Source of the DNA: Tillus elongatus | Taxonomy: Eukaryota > Arthropoda > Insecta > Coleoptera > Cleridae | Assembly (NCBI GenBank): GCA_964006375.1 | Contig: OZ023269.1 | Coordinates: 5,304,501 to 5,368,500, forward strand | DNA length: 64,000 bases | Direction: 5' to 3' | Part shown: one piece after another, positions 10,858 to 21,252 of the stretch | How the letters are laid out: each line of letters begins with the position of its first letter | Position numbering within the stretch: the stretch's first letter is position 1 | Translations under genes and position numbers: made by a program | The notes under the pieces: model-generated | Database searches by the model: none | What the model was told of the DNA's origin: nothing | Seen by the model: the letters and a program-made list of their open reading frames with translations, nothing else

Positions 10858-13053
10858 GGTTTGGTTAGGTTTTAATGTGAGTGGTCCATACCGGACCTTC
10901 CACCGCGACCAAAGGTCTATGGTGGCTCACGCCTAATGTTTATATTTCGCCCAACAAATCCAGCCTCCTGCAGAGGTCGATAACCTTTGTGGGCGAAAGT
11001 CGATCCAGATCCTCTGGAGCAAGCTTTACCTTGCCAAAGAGCAGGTGTCTAGTCCTATCCGCTGCCGGACAGGAACACAGCACGTGCTCTGCTGTTTCGT
11101 CATCCTCCATACACAGTCGGCACTCGGTCTCCTGACCGATTCCAATACGGTGCATGTGATGCCGCAAGCGACAGTGTCCTGTATACAGGCCGACTAGAGT
11201 ACTCAGTTGTTGTCTGTTCAACTCTAGAAGTTTCTTAGCCCTTGACTCAGACAGGCCATTTATGAAGGCCTTAGAGTGAGCTAATCCTGGAAGATTTTGC
11301 CAATATTGAATTGTCCTTCTATCTGTCCAGGTCTTTAAGGTGCGTTTTGCTGTGCAAGATGTTATTCCCAGCACCGGTTCTGGTCCGACAAAGTCACACT
11401 GGGCACCACTCCTGGCAAGCGCGTCTGCCGCAACGTTGCCATCATGGTCCGAGTGACCCGGTATCCAGACCAGCGACACCTCATTACAGCTGCCCAATTC
11501 GTTAAGGGCAGATTTACAACTCCATACCGTCTTTGAATTGCACCGGTAGGAACCAAGAGCCTTTATTGCAGCTTGGTTATCTGCAAATATCTTTATCGAT
11601 TTGTTTGTGCATAGGTCTTTTAAGCTTTCCCTTCCCAAACTTCTGCCTGGTGTATGGTTGCGTACTTGCCGAGGCTAGCTGATAGTCTAGCATCGGTGCT
11701 GCCCCCATATGCGCCGGCTCCTACTCCCATATTGGTTTTGGAGCCGTCAGAGTACCAGCAGAGGTCCGCTCTCAACAGGGTCGATTGGTTCCGGTCCCAG
11801 TCCTCCCTTTCCGGGAGGACGGTCTTGAAAGACAGATCTCTGCTGATTTTTGTAGGCATCAAGTCCGAGACCATTCCCAGAATCCTGTGACAATCACTGT
11901 CATCAAGGAGTCCGGACCCCCTCAGACTGACTTCCCTCGGCATGTTATCTGCCGTTTGTATTAGTCTGTACTTTGTCCACCTCGCCACCCTCTCCAGCCA
12001 TATGTGAAGTGGGGGAATATTGAGGAGGACCTCCAGAGCGACTGATGGTGCGGTGCTTATCGCTCCCGTTATCATCAGACATGCTTGTCTCTGTAGATGA
12101 GCCAGTTTGGCCCTCGCGGTACCACGAAGCACCTTAGGCCACCAAACTATGGCTCCATATGTTATCATAGGTCTGATAACCACTACATAGAGCCAGTACA
12201 TCTGTTGGGGGTTTGTTCCCCAGTTGTTCCCACAGATTCTCCGGCAGGTCCACAGGGACATCTTAGCCCTGCGGATAACATTTTCTAACTGTCTGTCCCA
12301 GTTGAGCTTCTTATCTAGGATAACTCCCAGATATTTTGCTTGGTCCGAAAATGGAATGTTTTCCCCCATAAGATTAGGTGGTTTTAATTTGTCCAACCTT
12401 CTTCTTCTGGTGAACGGGACAATGATCGTTTTGCGAGGGTTCACAGACATCTGTTCCCTACGGCACCAATCATTGACTACATTTAGTGCTTCTTGAAGAG
12501 TACTAGACAGTTCCTCCTCAGATTTGCCTCTAACCATTATGACAAGATCATCCGCATACGCCTGGACCTCAACCTCCCAGAGTCCGAGGATAGCCAGCAG
12601 GTCGTCCACAAAGAGGGACCACAACAGGGGGGATAGAACGCCCCCCTGAGGACACCCTCTCGCAGCCCTAACGCTGACCACCTCTCCCCGTAATGAGGTA
12701 ATAATGGTCCGATTGTGCAGCATGTTTCCGATCCAGCCACAGATGGTAGGTTCCACCCCCCTAGCGATAGTGGCCTCGTAGAGGGAGATCGGTAATGCAT
12801 TATTAAATGCTCCTTCTATGTCGAGAAATGCCGCCACCGCAACCTCTCCATTTTCCAGAGAGTGTGTGATCTTCTCGACGAGGTTATTGAGCGCTAACTC
12901 AGTTGATTTGCCAGTTTGATAGGCATACTGGTGGGTATTTAGGGGGTTCTTGGGTAAGATGTTCCCCCTAATGTGTCCGTCCAGTATTTTTTCCAATCCC
13001 TTCAGGAGGAATGATGTAATACTGAGAGGTCTCAGTGAAGTAGGTAGGAGGTC
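10858..13053 (-). mobile_element. RNase H-bearing LINE (LOA/I-group-like), 5'-truncated
   Basis: A non-LTR retrotransposon in minus orientation, inserted in the DD41D family A element. Its 5' end (13053) lies inside the RT coding region, so endonuclease and any first ORF are missing, typical of incomplete reverse transcription. The 3' end is at 10858 with an AACCTAACCAAACC tail instead of a long poly(A). Flanking 8-bp AACACTTA duplications show it came in by target-primed insertion. GC content is clearly higher than in the neighbouring DNA. The RNase H and the LDIEGAF-type RT motif suggest the LOA or I group; the clade assignment is inference. Confidence 0.85.
10940..13053 (-). pseudogene. 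LINE reverse transcriptase + RNase H, frameshifted
   Basis: On the minus strand, RT motifs occur in order: RPLSITSFLLK and AFLDIEGAFN, then RGCPQGGVLSPLLW, the catalytic AYADDLVIMV, and SVNPRKTIIVPFTRR with KYLGVILDKKLNW. An RNase H domain follows, with the DGSK-type first aspartate, DNQAAIKAL, and WIPGHSDHDGNVAADALAR. A C-terminal cysteine/histidine segment CRLCMEDDETAEHVLCSC comes last. The frame breaks near 11630, inside RNase H just after the QAEVW motif, where some bases appear lost. Downstream reading is in another frame, ending near 10940. Lacking endonuclease and frameshifted, the copy is dead. Confidence 0.85.
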
Positions 13054-13457
13054 AACACTTACTCAACTGAATAAACATTTTTGAACGTTTCGTTTTGTTT
13101 TTTAGTTTTTTTTAACTAAAAATTGACTATCTGGTGCATTTCTTATCACAATGAATGAAATACGTTCTTGCAACTCCAACTGTGAGTAATTTTTAAACGA
13201 ATTGATAAAACCTCCAAGAAAATTAGTGTGCTGAATTCAGAAAAGAAAGAGCTTTCAAATGATGTAACACTCGACCCATGTCCCCTATTTAACATATAAG
13301 GGTTGTTATCACCACCCTTAACGGGTTGATGTGACAAAGTTGAGTTTTATATCAAAATATGTCCCCCTTAATATTAAAATTGACGTTTTTCAGCGTTTCT
13401 TAAAAAAAAATTCTCTGGACGCAGATCGGTCTGTTTCGTTTTCAATGCGCCACCCTG

Positions 13458-14211
13458 TATGTTTAACATATTGAAATTTGGACAGGACAACGTCTGTTGG
13501 GCCAGCTAAAGACAAACAAAATTTAAGTTTACAATGAACTACGGAGTTCACTTTCGTTTCCGCATTTTTGTCCAGAATTATTTAGTTGCGGATACTCTTA
13601 TAAAGATATGACACATTATTTGAAATAGTTTATGGATAACTTGGAAGTTGCTAGGCTTTCTTCAATGATGTGATGAAGTTTAAAGTTCATTCAAGTATAT
13701 GAGAAATTTTTCGAGTAGTTAGTTATATGCAGCACTTAAATATTTATCGATCCTTAGGTTATGGATCGAGTATCTCAGTTTAAATGTTAACTCATTGAGT
13801 GTAATATAACGCTACTCTACTTTTGGCGAGTATATGGGCTGACACCTCAGCTGTAAATATCACCGATAAACTGATGCATTCATAAATATACAAACCTTTA
13901 AAATGTTATTTTCCATTTTATGCGGAATCAGAAATGGGATATCAGTTTACCAGCGTGCCGATATACGTTTTCAATTCTAGCGTAGGAATAATACGCCAAT
14001 AAACGTCTGCAACTTATCATTCATCGATGGAAATGAACATCGCAAAAAATTAACGATTATTTCTACATCAGCAAATTTACGATCACTTTGGCTATAGTAC
14101 TGATTTATTCAATATTGTGGCTAGTTCTTTCAATAAACAGAAGAAATAGTCAAGATACGTTTTACTTCCTTTAAGTATTACGATCGTAGAATATATTAAA
14201 AAATAGTCTTG
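13458..14211. other. no recognised gene
   Basis: AT-rich DNA without long open frames and without an obvious match to other repeats in the window. Confidence 0.45.
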
Positions 14212-14470
14212 ACGCAGCAAGTGAGTTATGGACGTGAATTTTCATAAACATGTTTTTAATACCAAATCTGTCTCTTTAATGCAAGCAGGCATCAATTAGG
14301 TCACCGATATAACCTATATAGTAGAAACAATGTACCTTATTTTATAAAAATAACTTATTTGAAAATATACGAAAATTCTCCAAAAATAAACTGAAAATGT
14401 TTCCGAAAAAACTCGTTTCCTAGCGGACGAACCTTAGGTTAAGAGCAAATTAAGTTACTATAATGTGAAG
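14212..14470 (+). repeat. repeat family T terminal unit, right end missing
   Basis: Starts with CTTGACGCAGCAAGTGAG and follows the ~320-bp terminal unit of family T up to about 14470. There it abuts the truncated end of a LINE K copy. The right inverted end is absent. Confidence 0.5.
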
Positions 14471-15224
14471 CAGAAAGAATGCGGACATAGTGGTTTCTTG
14501 CGTCGTTAAATGCTTGACGGTTTTCTTGACTGAAATTGTGTAGAAGCGTTTTGTGAGCTTTGACCTTTTCAAGTCTGGCCTTGTCACACGATTTAGAGAA
14601 CCAGGGCTTTTGAGTGGCTGAAAAGGTTTTCTGTGTACGTGAAATAAACAATTCCATGCCAGCTTGGATGATTTCGGTGACGTATTGTAAGATATCAGAG
14701 GGGTCAAGATGAGAGAAGCAGACAGACGCCCATGGAAATGAGGAAAAGTAATCCCGCATTTCGTCCCAGTTCGCGGAGTGGTAGTGCCAAAAGATACGTG
14801 TGGGTGTGGTGACTGTATGACCTTGGGTTGCATTGCGCAGGACGCAGTGACCATGCCGTGGTCTGAGCGACCAAGGGGGGTGGCGACTGATGTCTTATAG
14901 CATTCAGGTTTTGTAGTAAGAAGGAGATCCAAGAGATTTGAGCTGTCTGTTGGGATGCGATGGAAGTAAGTAGGTTGCTGAACCATATTGGCTAAAGAAT
15001 TGCTGATTGCGAAGGCCTCCGCTGCTCTCCCTTGAGGATCGGTTTTTGAGGATCCTAGCCATTCCTCATTATTGACATTGAAGTCACCAAGAATAGTGAT
15101 CTCGGAGGAAGGATATTCAGAAATCAGATGGTCGGTTTGTTCAGAAAGGTAGTCGAAGAGCTGGACAAAGTTGTTGTCAGAAGGTGACCGGTAAATGCAA
15201 CAGATGAATTTAGTTGCAGCCCTG

Positions 15225-15255
<31 letters not shown>

Positions 15256-15829
15256 GAGAGAGTTTCATCCAAAGTATGTCTTTTCTTCCAGCTTCCAAAT
15301 TGGGGAGTCTGGTGCAATCTAAAGGAAATAAGAAGCTCATACACCGGGAAATTAAGGTGACGAGTGGCTGTTTTGGCACTGATTTGAGTTTCTGTGGGGA
15401 AGAGGAGTTGGGGCCTATTAGCCTGGAGGAAATGGTGGACGGAGTTCAGGTTATAATTTAAGCCACATATATTCGAGAAAAATATGTTAAATCTTGATGC
15501 CGGCGTCCCCTGCCCGCCCCTCTCTCCGAGATCCGAATGGAGAGGTATTTCATCTCCGGAATCTTTTGTACAAGGAGGAGCCATCATTATTTTTGTTTAT
15601 AAGGGAAACCGACTCATACACCAGGACCGGAAACGTTCGTTGGGACTTCACCGGTCCCTTGAGGTATGGGGTGGTACCTCCTCGGGCGTGAAAAAAATCC
15701 TTTACTGTCACGTAAAGCAAAAGTCCACTACCACCTACCTACTCCGATTAGTCGCCTCTTACGAGAGGCAGGAGTTACATTGGGCCTATTCTTTTAGTTA
15801 CTCTACGGACCCACGGGGACCCTTCGACT
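14471..15829 (-). pseudogene. LINE K, 5' half: endonuclease region, disrupted
   Basis: A minus-strand copy of LINE K containing its 5' region (CCGGTGAAGTCCCAACG near 15640) and the apurinic-type endonuclease. Visible are SNICGLN, RPQLLFPTETQIS, ILGDFNVNNEEW and the GRSDHGMV motif with the catalytic Asp-His. It stops near 14471, before the RT. A ~40-bp deletion near 15310 and a GA/CT microsatellite expansion (15222-15262) disrupt the frame. The 21253 copy has a short CTCTCTCAG at that position. Its 5' end abuts a SINE (15830-16141) in the same orientation. Confidence 0.75.
15222..15262. repeat. (GA)n microsatellite inside LINE K ORF
   Basis: About 40 bp of GAGAGA with one GGG interruption. 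On the coding strand it reads as a Leu-Ser repeat. The sister copy at about 21768 has only a four-repeat CT run here, so this is an expansion within the LINE after divergence. Confidence 0.9.
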
Positions 15830-16141
15830 ATTGCCAATCACCGACGCCAGGAAGCAGTTTCACCTCACTATCGTTGAAATTTTGCCGAACCCCCGCCTTC
15901 ATGTAAAGAGGGTAGGGATCTTTAACGTGACCAACATCGCATGGACACGGGACCGACGGCTTTACGCCCCCTCCGAAGGGCGGAACGTGCAGACATTCAA
16001 CTTGCTCAAATACAATGCCAGAACCTTGGTTGATGTTAATGTTACAATTTTTACTGAAAAAGTGAAAGGAGAACCCTGGGATCGAACCCAGTACCCTTTG
16101 GTTCAGAGGCACACGTTCTTACCCCTGAACCACCAAGGCTC
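15830..16141 (-). mobile_element. tRNA-derived SINE, family S1, copy 2
   Basis: The minus-strand head starts near 16141 with A-box-like TGGTTCAGGGGTAAG and a clean B box GGTTCGATCCC (16079-16089). The body matches the copy at 2415-2773, including the CACGTTAAAGATCCCTACC and GCCGTCGGTCCCGTGTCC segments. The AC-rich tail of copy 1 is not present; at 15830 the sequence passes directly into the 5' region of LINE K in the same orientation. It could be a truncated SINE next to a LINE by chance, or the two may have been copied together. Confidence 0.7.
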
Positions 16142-16390
16142 TAATAATATATATCCCTATAGAATAAAAAATGTTGATCATTTCTATGAAAAGTCACTAC
16201 AGGAACGCACTTGCTGTGTCAAGAATTTTCCCGTATTTATTTGTATCTTGGGAAAAGGGAGACTCAGTTTTAAGCTAACATTTAAACATTTCAATTATTT
16301 TTCATAAGTTCTATTAACACAATAACTTAATTTCTGCGAGAACAAAATTTTTATGATAATTTGCACCCATAATTTTTTGCTACCTCTGCT
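16142..16390. repeat. spacer with a partial family T end
   Basis: A short fragment near 16180-16225 carries a diverged GAACGCACTTGCTGTGTCAAG end of family T. The rest shows nothing recognisable. Confidence 0.35.
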
Positions 16391-16508
16391 TTTAGTGAAT
16401 TTTCTTTAAAAAAATTCACTAATGAGGAGATCCCGACTTTTGACTTTTGAAAAAATTTCCTCAAATGAGCGCTAATTAGGCTAGAACACACATCCGGGGT
16501 TAGTTTCA

Positions 16509-16569
<61 letters not shown>

Positions 16570-16572
<3 letters not shown>

Positions 16573-16980
16573 GGTCGCTGATAAGTCTGGAAACGGTCGA
16601 TTATCCGGGAAAATATACAAGGTGTCGAAAAAAGTTTTATACAAAAGTTTTTGGGTTCTTCAATGTCTACTAGGCGGTGATAATTTCATTTATACAGGGT
16701 TGGTCATACAGGCGTGGCACACCAATATTAATTTTTTTTAATGGAACACCCTATATATTATTCGATATTTCAATCCTTCTCTTAATTTTGAGCAACATTT
16801 ATCAGAAGCATGATGTACATAAACTCAATCGTTTCCGGGTAAAAAAATAAATAAAAATAATTGCTATTGTTTTTAAAATCTATTGGATGAAGAACAAAAA
16901 TAAATGAAAAGTAGAATATCTCTTGAAAACAATCTGCGAGTGTGAAAAGAACCGGTTGCGATGTTTTTAACATTGTTTGA
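16570..16980 (+). repeat. left terminal inverted repeat
   Basis: Matches 18222-18638 in inverse orientation over about 410 bp. The inner edge lies a few bases outside the transposase stop codon (16985-16987). Confidence 0.85.
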
Positions 16981-16984
16981 AATC

Positions 16985-18088
16985 CTATTTTATAAGATGT
17001 TCAAAGTGTTCTCCATTGACCTCCTGACAATAATGAATTCGCTTAACAAAACATTGCACTGCATTTACAAGAGCGTTTTGAGGAATGTTATTAATTTCAT
17101 GCACAATCCTTGCTTGCAACTCTTCAATATTCTGCGGTCTATTTTGGTAAATTAAATTTTTTACATGACCCCACAAAAAAAAGTCAAGCGGCATCATGTC
17201 GGGAGACCTAGCTGGCCATTCAATAGTTCCCCTGCGCCCTATCCATCTGCCAGGAAAGGTTTGATTCAGATATTCCCGTACCTCAATTCCAAAATGAGGG
17301 GGTGCCCCATCCTGCTGAAACCATATTTCTTCCGCTGGTAGATTTGGGTCGTTATTGTTCGGAAATAATCGACTAACGTCTGGAACAATTGATTCTTGCA
17401 AAAGTGTCAAATATCGAGCAGAGTTCAAATTACCGTGTATAAAATAAGGTCCTATGATATGTCCACCAATAATAGCACACCAAACATTTACTTTTTGCGG
17501 TCTTTGGGTGTGAATTTGTTCCATCCAATGTGGGTTTTCGTCTGACCAGTACCTACAGTTGTGTCGGTTGACTTGTCCATTCAAACAAAATGTAGATTCG
17601 TCGGAAAACAAAATGTGGTTGGCAAAGTTAAAATTTTGGCGTAACTTCTCCATAATAAGTTCACAGAACTCGATTCTGCGATCAAAATCGTCTTCACTCA
17701 GTTCTTGCAATAAATGAATTTTATATGGACGGAAATTTTCCCGCTTCGTAATCTTTTGAATTGAATATCGACTCATATTGTGATTTAAAGCCAATTGCTG
17801 TGCCGAAGTTTTCGGATTTTCCACCACATCCAATATTACATTCAAAGAATTTTCTTCATTTGTAACGGTTACTGGCCTTCCAGTTCTAGGTTTATCCTTG
17901 ATACCGCCAGTTTCGTGAAAACGATGCAAAGTTTTCGAAACTGTGGATTTGGAGATCGATTCCCGCTCAGGATGCAACTCATTGAACATAATCACCACTT
18001 GAGCAAAACTTCGTGTTCTATCACCGTACCCTATCATCATTAAAATTTCGATACGTTCGGTTTCACTTAAACTTGCCATTTTGCACAA
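16985..18088 (-). CDS. DD41D transposase, intact, 367 codons
   Basis: A cut-and-paste transposase of the Tc1/mariner (IS630) superfamily that would bind the element's inverted repeats and integrate at TA. The N-terminus (residues ~5-60) reads as a helix-turn-helix with the conserved SKSTVSKTLHRFHETG stretch. It is followed by the linker DKPRTGRPV and a second helix-turn-helix with LALNHNMSRYSIQKI. Catalytic residues are the Asp of ILFSDESTF, the Asp of WFQQDGAPPH and the Asp of MMPLDFFLWG, with 41 residues between the last two. A second in-frame Met three codons downstream could be the real start. The length is normal for the family. No stop or frameshift is seen. Activity is not known. Confidence 0.9.
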   Translation of the reverse strand: MCKMASLSETERIEILMMIGYGDRTRSFAQVVIMFNELHPERESISKSTVSKTLHRFHETGGIKDKPRTGRPVTVTNEENSLNVILDVVENPKTSAQQLALNHNMSRYSIQKITKRENFRPYKIHLLQELSEDDFDRRIEFCELIMEKLRQNFNFANHILFSDESTFCLNGQVNRHNCRYWSDENPHWMEQIHTQRPQKVNVWCAIIGGHIIGPYFIHGNLNSARYLTLLQESIVPDVSRLFPNNNDPNLPAEEIWFQQDGAPPHFGIEVREYLNQTFPGRWIGRRGTIEWPARSPDMMPLDFFLWGHVKNLIYQNRPQNIEELQARIVHEINNIPQNALVNAVQCFVKRIHYCQEVNGEHFEHLIK

Positions 18089-18221
18089 AAACTGTTGACA
18101 CTAAATTACTAATGTTTCAAAACTGTTGACACTGAATGAATGTTTGACATTCGTTGTCCTGGAAACATTTTAAAACAAAAGAATAATACTGCGTTTCTTA
18201 TGGGCATCTTATCTTATCTTG

Positions 18222-18635
18222 GGATTCCAAACAATGTTAAAAACATCGCAACCGGTTCTTTTCACACTCACAGATTGTTTTCAAGAGATATTCTACTTTT
18301 CATTTATTTTTGTTCTTCATCCAATAGATTTTAAAAACAGTAGCGTTTATTTTTATTTATTTTTTTACCCGGAAACGATTGAGTTTAGGTACATTATGCT
18401 TCTCATAAATGTTGCTCAAAATTAAGAGAAGGATTGAAATATCGAATAATATATAGGGTATTCCATTAAAAAAAAATTAATATTGGTGTGCCACGCCTGT
18501 ATGACCAACCCTGTATAAATAAAATTATCACCGCCTAGTAGACATTGAAGAACCCAAAAACTTTTGTATAAAACTTTTTTCGACACCTTGTATATTTTCC
18601 CGGATAATCGACCGTTTCCAGACTTATCAGCGACC

Positions 18636-18638
<3 letters not shown>
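18222..18638 (-). repeat. right terminal inverted repeat
   Basis: Inverse partner of 16570-16980. It ends at 18638 directly on the TA tract. Confidence 0.85.

Positions 18639-18725
<87 letters not shown>
18639..18725. repeat. (TA)n, right half of a split tract
   Basis: TA run that continues the tract at 16512-16569 across the inserted transposon. Confidence 0.95.
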
Positions 18726-18728
<3 letters not shown>

Positions 18729-19785
18729 TGTGTATCACACCGATAGCTCAAGAACTAATGGGCCGATTTTTATTAAATTTGGCGAATACCTTTCTTTTGC
18801 AAGTGGCTTGGATAAGTCCGTTAGCCAGGAAAAACTGCCGAGATTTTTCCAGAACATTTTGTGTTTCGGTACGCGGGTTTATGTCAATATAGGTAAGTCA
18901 CGTACCAAAAGTTAACTCTGTAGGTTAAAAGATAAAAAGGTTATAGGCAATTGAAGAAAAATAATTTTAGGTTTCCTCAAAACGTCAAAGTCGCGATTTA
19001 AAACGTCAAACTTGGTAATATTCAGGCAAGGAACCTGAAACTTATATGAGCTATGAAAAGAAAATGTCTCAAGAAGAATGTTTTACAAAGCATAAAGTCC
19101 TAGTCTCAATAGTCGTTGTCTTTCATTTTACTAAAATGTTTCCAGAAAATTCTTTTTAAATGGACCCTTTCTCTCATGCTTTGGCAGTAGTATTGGATAT
19201 AGAGTTTATCGTTTAATGGTAGATTATCGAATTTTCGTAAAAAATCAATAAAGCTCAATATATCTCTTATTATACAAGATACGAAAAAAAATTGTAAACA
19301 TTATTTATAGGGTGTCTTGAGCTACATTTAAAAAAATATTTATACAATTACAGGGTGGCACATAAGTCGTTGGTGATTCAAATTTTCTTTTTTTTTAATC
19401 GAACACGCCTTATGTTATTGCATTTTTGCAGTTTCCGTCGAAATGTAATACATGTTTGTAAGAAAAGAAATTCTGGACGCAGCAAGTGCGTTATGTTAGC
19501 GAAATTTCATTAAATCCTTTTAATTTCAATGGCTCAATTTGCTATTAACCTATGAGGTTGACCAAGAAACCAGTTTTTTCGGGATCACTTTAAGTTTACT
19601 TTCGAGAGTTTTTGTAAATTTTCAAACAATAAAGTTATTTTTATGAAACATGGCACATTGTTTTTACTAGATAGGTTATCCTGGTAACCAAATTTGATGC
19701 CTGCTTTCTTAAAAAAACATATTTGCTGTTAAAAACATTTTAATGAAAAATCACTACCAGAATGCACTTGCTGCGTCCAGGCTTT

Positions 19786-21252
19786 TTTTATTTTACGGAT
19801 CTCAATAAATGTAGACCTGGTAGAAAAATAAATACAAGAAATGGAGTTTGGTATATTTTGTACGAAATTCTCGTGTCCATTTGATAAAATATTTATAAAA
19901 GTCATTATATGATTACAAGGCAAATATAAGAAAAATTGATTTATTATAGGTTTTAAATATGCACTCAATCTACTTTAATCTCTATCCGCGTTTGATATAC
20001 ACATTCTGTTCAACTTTTGGGGGTTTCTTTATAATTTACTCTCTTGGAAACATAGTTTTATATTCTATTATTTCTTGCGATTAATACATTGGTTAACACC
20101 TACATATTACGAATTCTGGAAATCAATATCACTAAAAAGAAAGCAAGGTAACACACAGTTGATTGATTTCTTGCCTGACAGAGAAACAAATAACTCTCTA
20201 CGTGTACGTAAGCATATAATTTCATTTGTTGTATGTAATTTATGGTTTGCGAGAAGGTTAATGATGTGAGACGAATAAATGTGAGATTAAATATCTGCCA
20301 CATTAGGGTGGTTGTTTGCAAACAGATGTCAAAAGATGGAACAGAAAATATGAAAATGTCCGGGATCCTGTCGGAAAATATCACTAATACGTTCAATGCA
20401 CATTTCTCTTCATGAAAATTGAATTTTGAACGTACACTGCACGAGAATTCGTCTTGCGAACATCTGTAAGAGAATCATTATTTAAAATTTCCTTTAACGC
20501 TCAGACTGTCAAGTGGTTCGAGTATTCCAACTCGTAGGTGACATTTCTCCACTATCAGCTTTCCAAATGTGACACATGCTAAAATTTTGGATTTACTATA
20601 TTCCTTCGCAATTATTTTCCGACTGACAAATGGAAACAGACATAAAAGCAAATAAACTATGGAAGAGTGTTGTATTCACAAGCTGCAGTTGTAAATTTAT
20701 TGTCACGTTTACTTTGCGAAATCCTCAAAGGTTTCTAGTTACGTGTAGAAGTGATATATGCAGCCAAAATGAACAAAAAGTGATGGAAAATAAAGGTGTC
20801 AACGAATCTGTATACACGAATGCCAACAAATACATTAACTCATCTCATGAGAAGGGTGGAAATAACAATAAATATGCACAATTTTCGTGAAAATTGCTCT
20901 AGTTACATTGAATTCGGCAACACGTATGTATCCATAATTAGAAAATATTCCATAAAACAAAAAATAATGCTAGTTTGTTAATGTCGTACTGGAAAATACA
21001 GTACAATATTGGTACAAAACTTATAAGTATTATCCAAGCAGATCAATATTAGTAATCATAACTAGCTGAAGTTTTCAATTTCTGTAGATACCGCAGGGGG
21101 AGTTGCTGAGCTATTTACTGTTAGTCGAGATCTGACCGAGCTAGCAGTGGTTTCCACCCAACTAGCAATTTTATATTTTATTATAGTTACGCAAGTTCTA
21201 GAGCTGGTCAGCTCTTTAATAGTTGGTTGGTGTGGTATACTTGCAATATGAT
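19786..21252. other. no recognised gene
   Basis: AT-rich DNA with short open frames (longest 98 codons) that resemble no family known to me. The composition is even. No inverted or direct repeats shared with other parts of the window are noticed. Confidence 0.5.

Larger units (their letters stand above)
10152..13457 (+). mobile_element. DD41D family A transposon, 5'-truncated, split by a LINE
   Basis: Two pieces, 10152-10857 and 13062-13457, become contiguous when the intervening LINE (10858-13053) and one copy of the duplicated AACACTTA are removed. The left piece starts inside the transposase gene. The right piece carries the 3' end and the terminal inverted repeat, ending CGCCACCCTG at 13457. 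The same element is complete at 49255-51218 (inverse) and 61985-63884. The left inverted repeat and the N-terminal half of the gene are absent. Confidence 0.8.
16570..18638 (-). mobile_element. complete DD41D Tc1/mariner-type transposon (lineage C) with ~410-bp TIRs
   Basis: The 2069-bp element begins CAGGGTCGCTGATAAG and ends with the inverse CTTATCAGCGACCCTG. The inverted repeats (16570-16980 and 18222-18638) are about 410 bp long with roughly a dozen differences by eye. It is flanked by TA on both sides, because it lies inside the (TA)n tract of repeat family T; the superfamily's TA duplication is therefore expected but cannot be singled out. It contains one uninterrupted transposase gene on the minus strand. 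Intact ends and an intact gene make it a candidate autonomous element. Confidence 0.9.
16391..19785 (+). mobile_element. repeat family T, copy 3 (long form) split by a DD41D transposon
   Basis: The left part, 16391-16569, has the hairpin head TTTAGTGAATTTTC with its complementary arm, the ATCCGGGGTTAGTTTCAA segment and the start of a (TA)n tract. At 16570 a complete DD41D transposon begins; it ends at 18638. The (TA)n tract then resumes (18639-18725). It is followed by the TATCACACCGATAGCTCAAG segment, the ATGGGCCGATTTTT segment, the long-form block with AAAAGGTTATAGGC, and the terminal unit (19464-19785) ending CGCACTTGCTGCGTCCAG. This proves that the TA tract is an internal component of the repeat. 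Confidence 0.8.

Noticed and set aside
16060..16141. A minus-strand tRNA-Gln gene
   Set aside because: The same sequence with its ~250-nt body occurs twice with SINE features; it has no matching acceptor arm.
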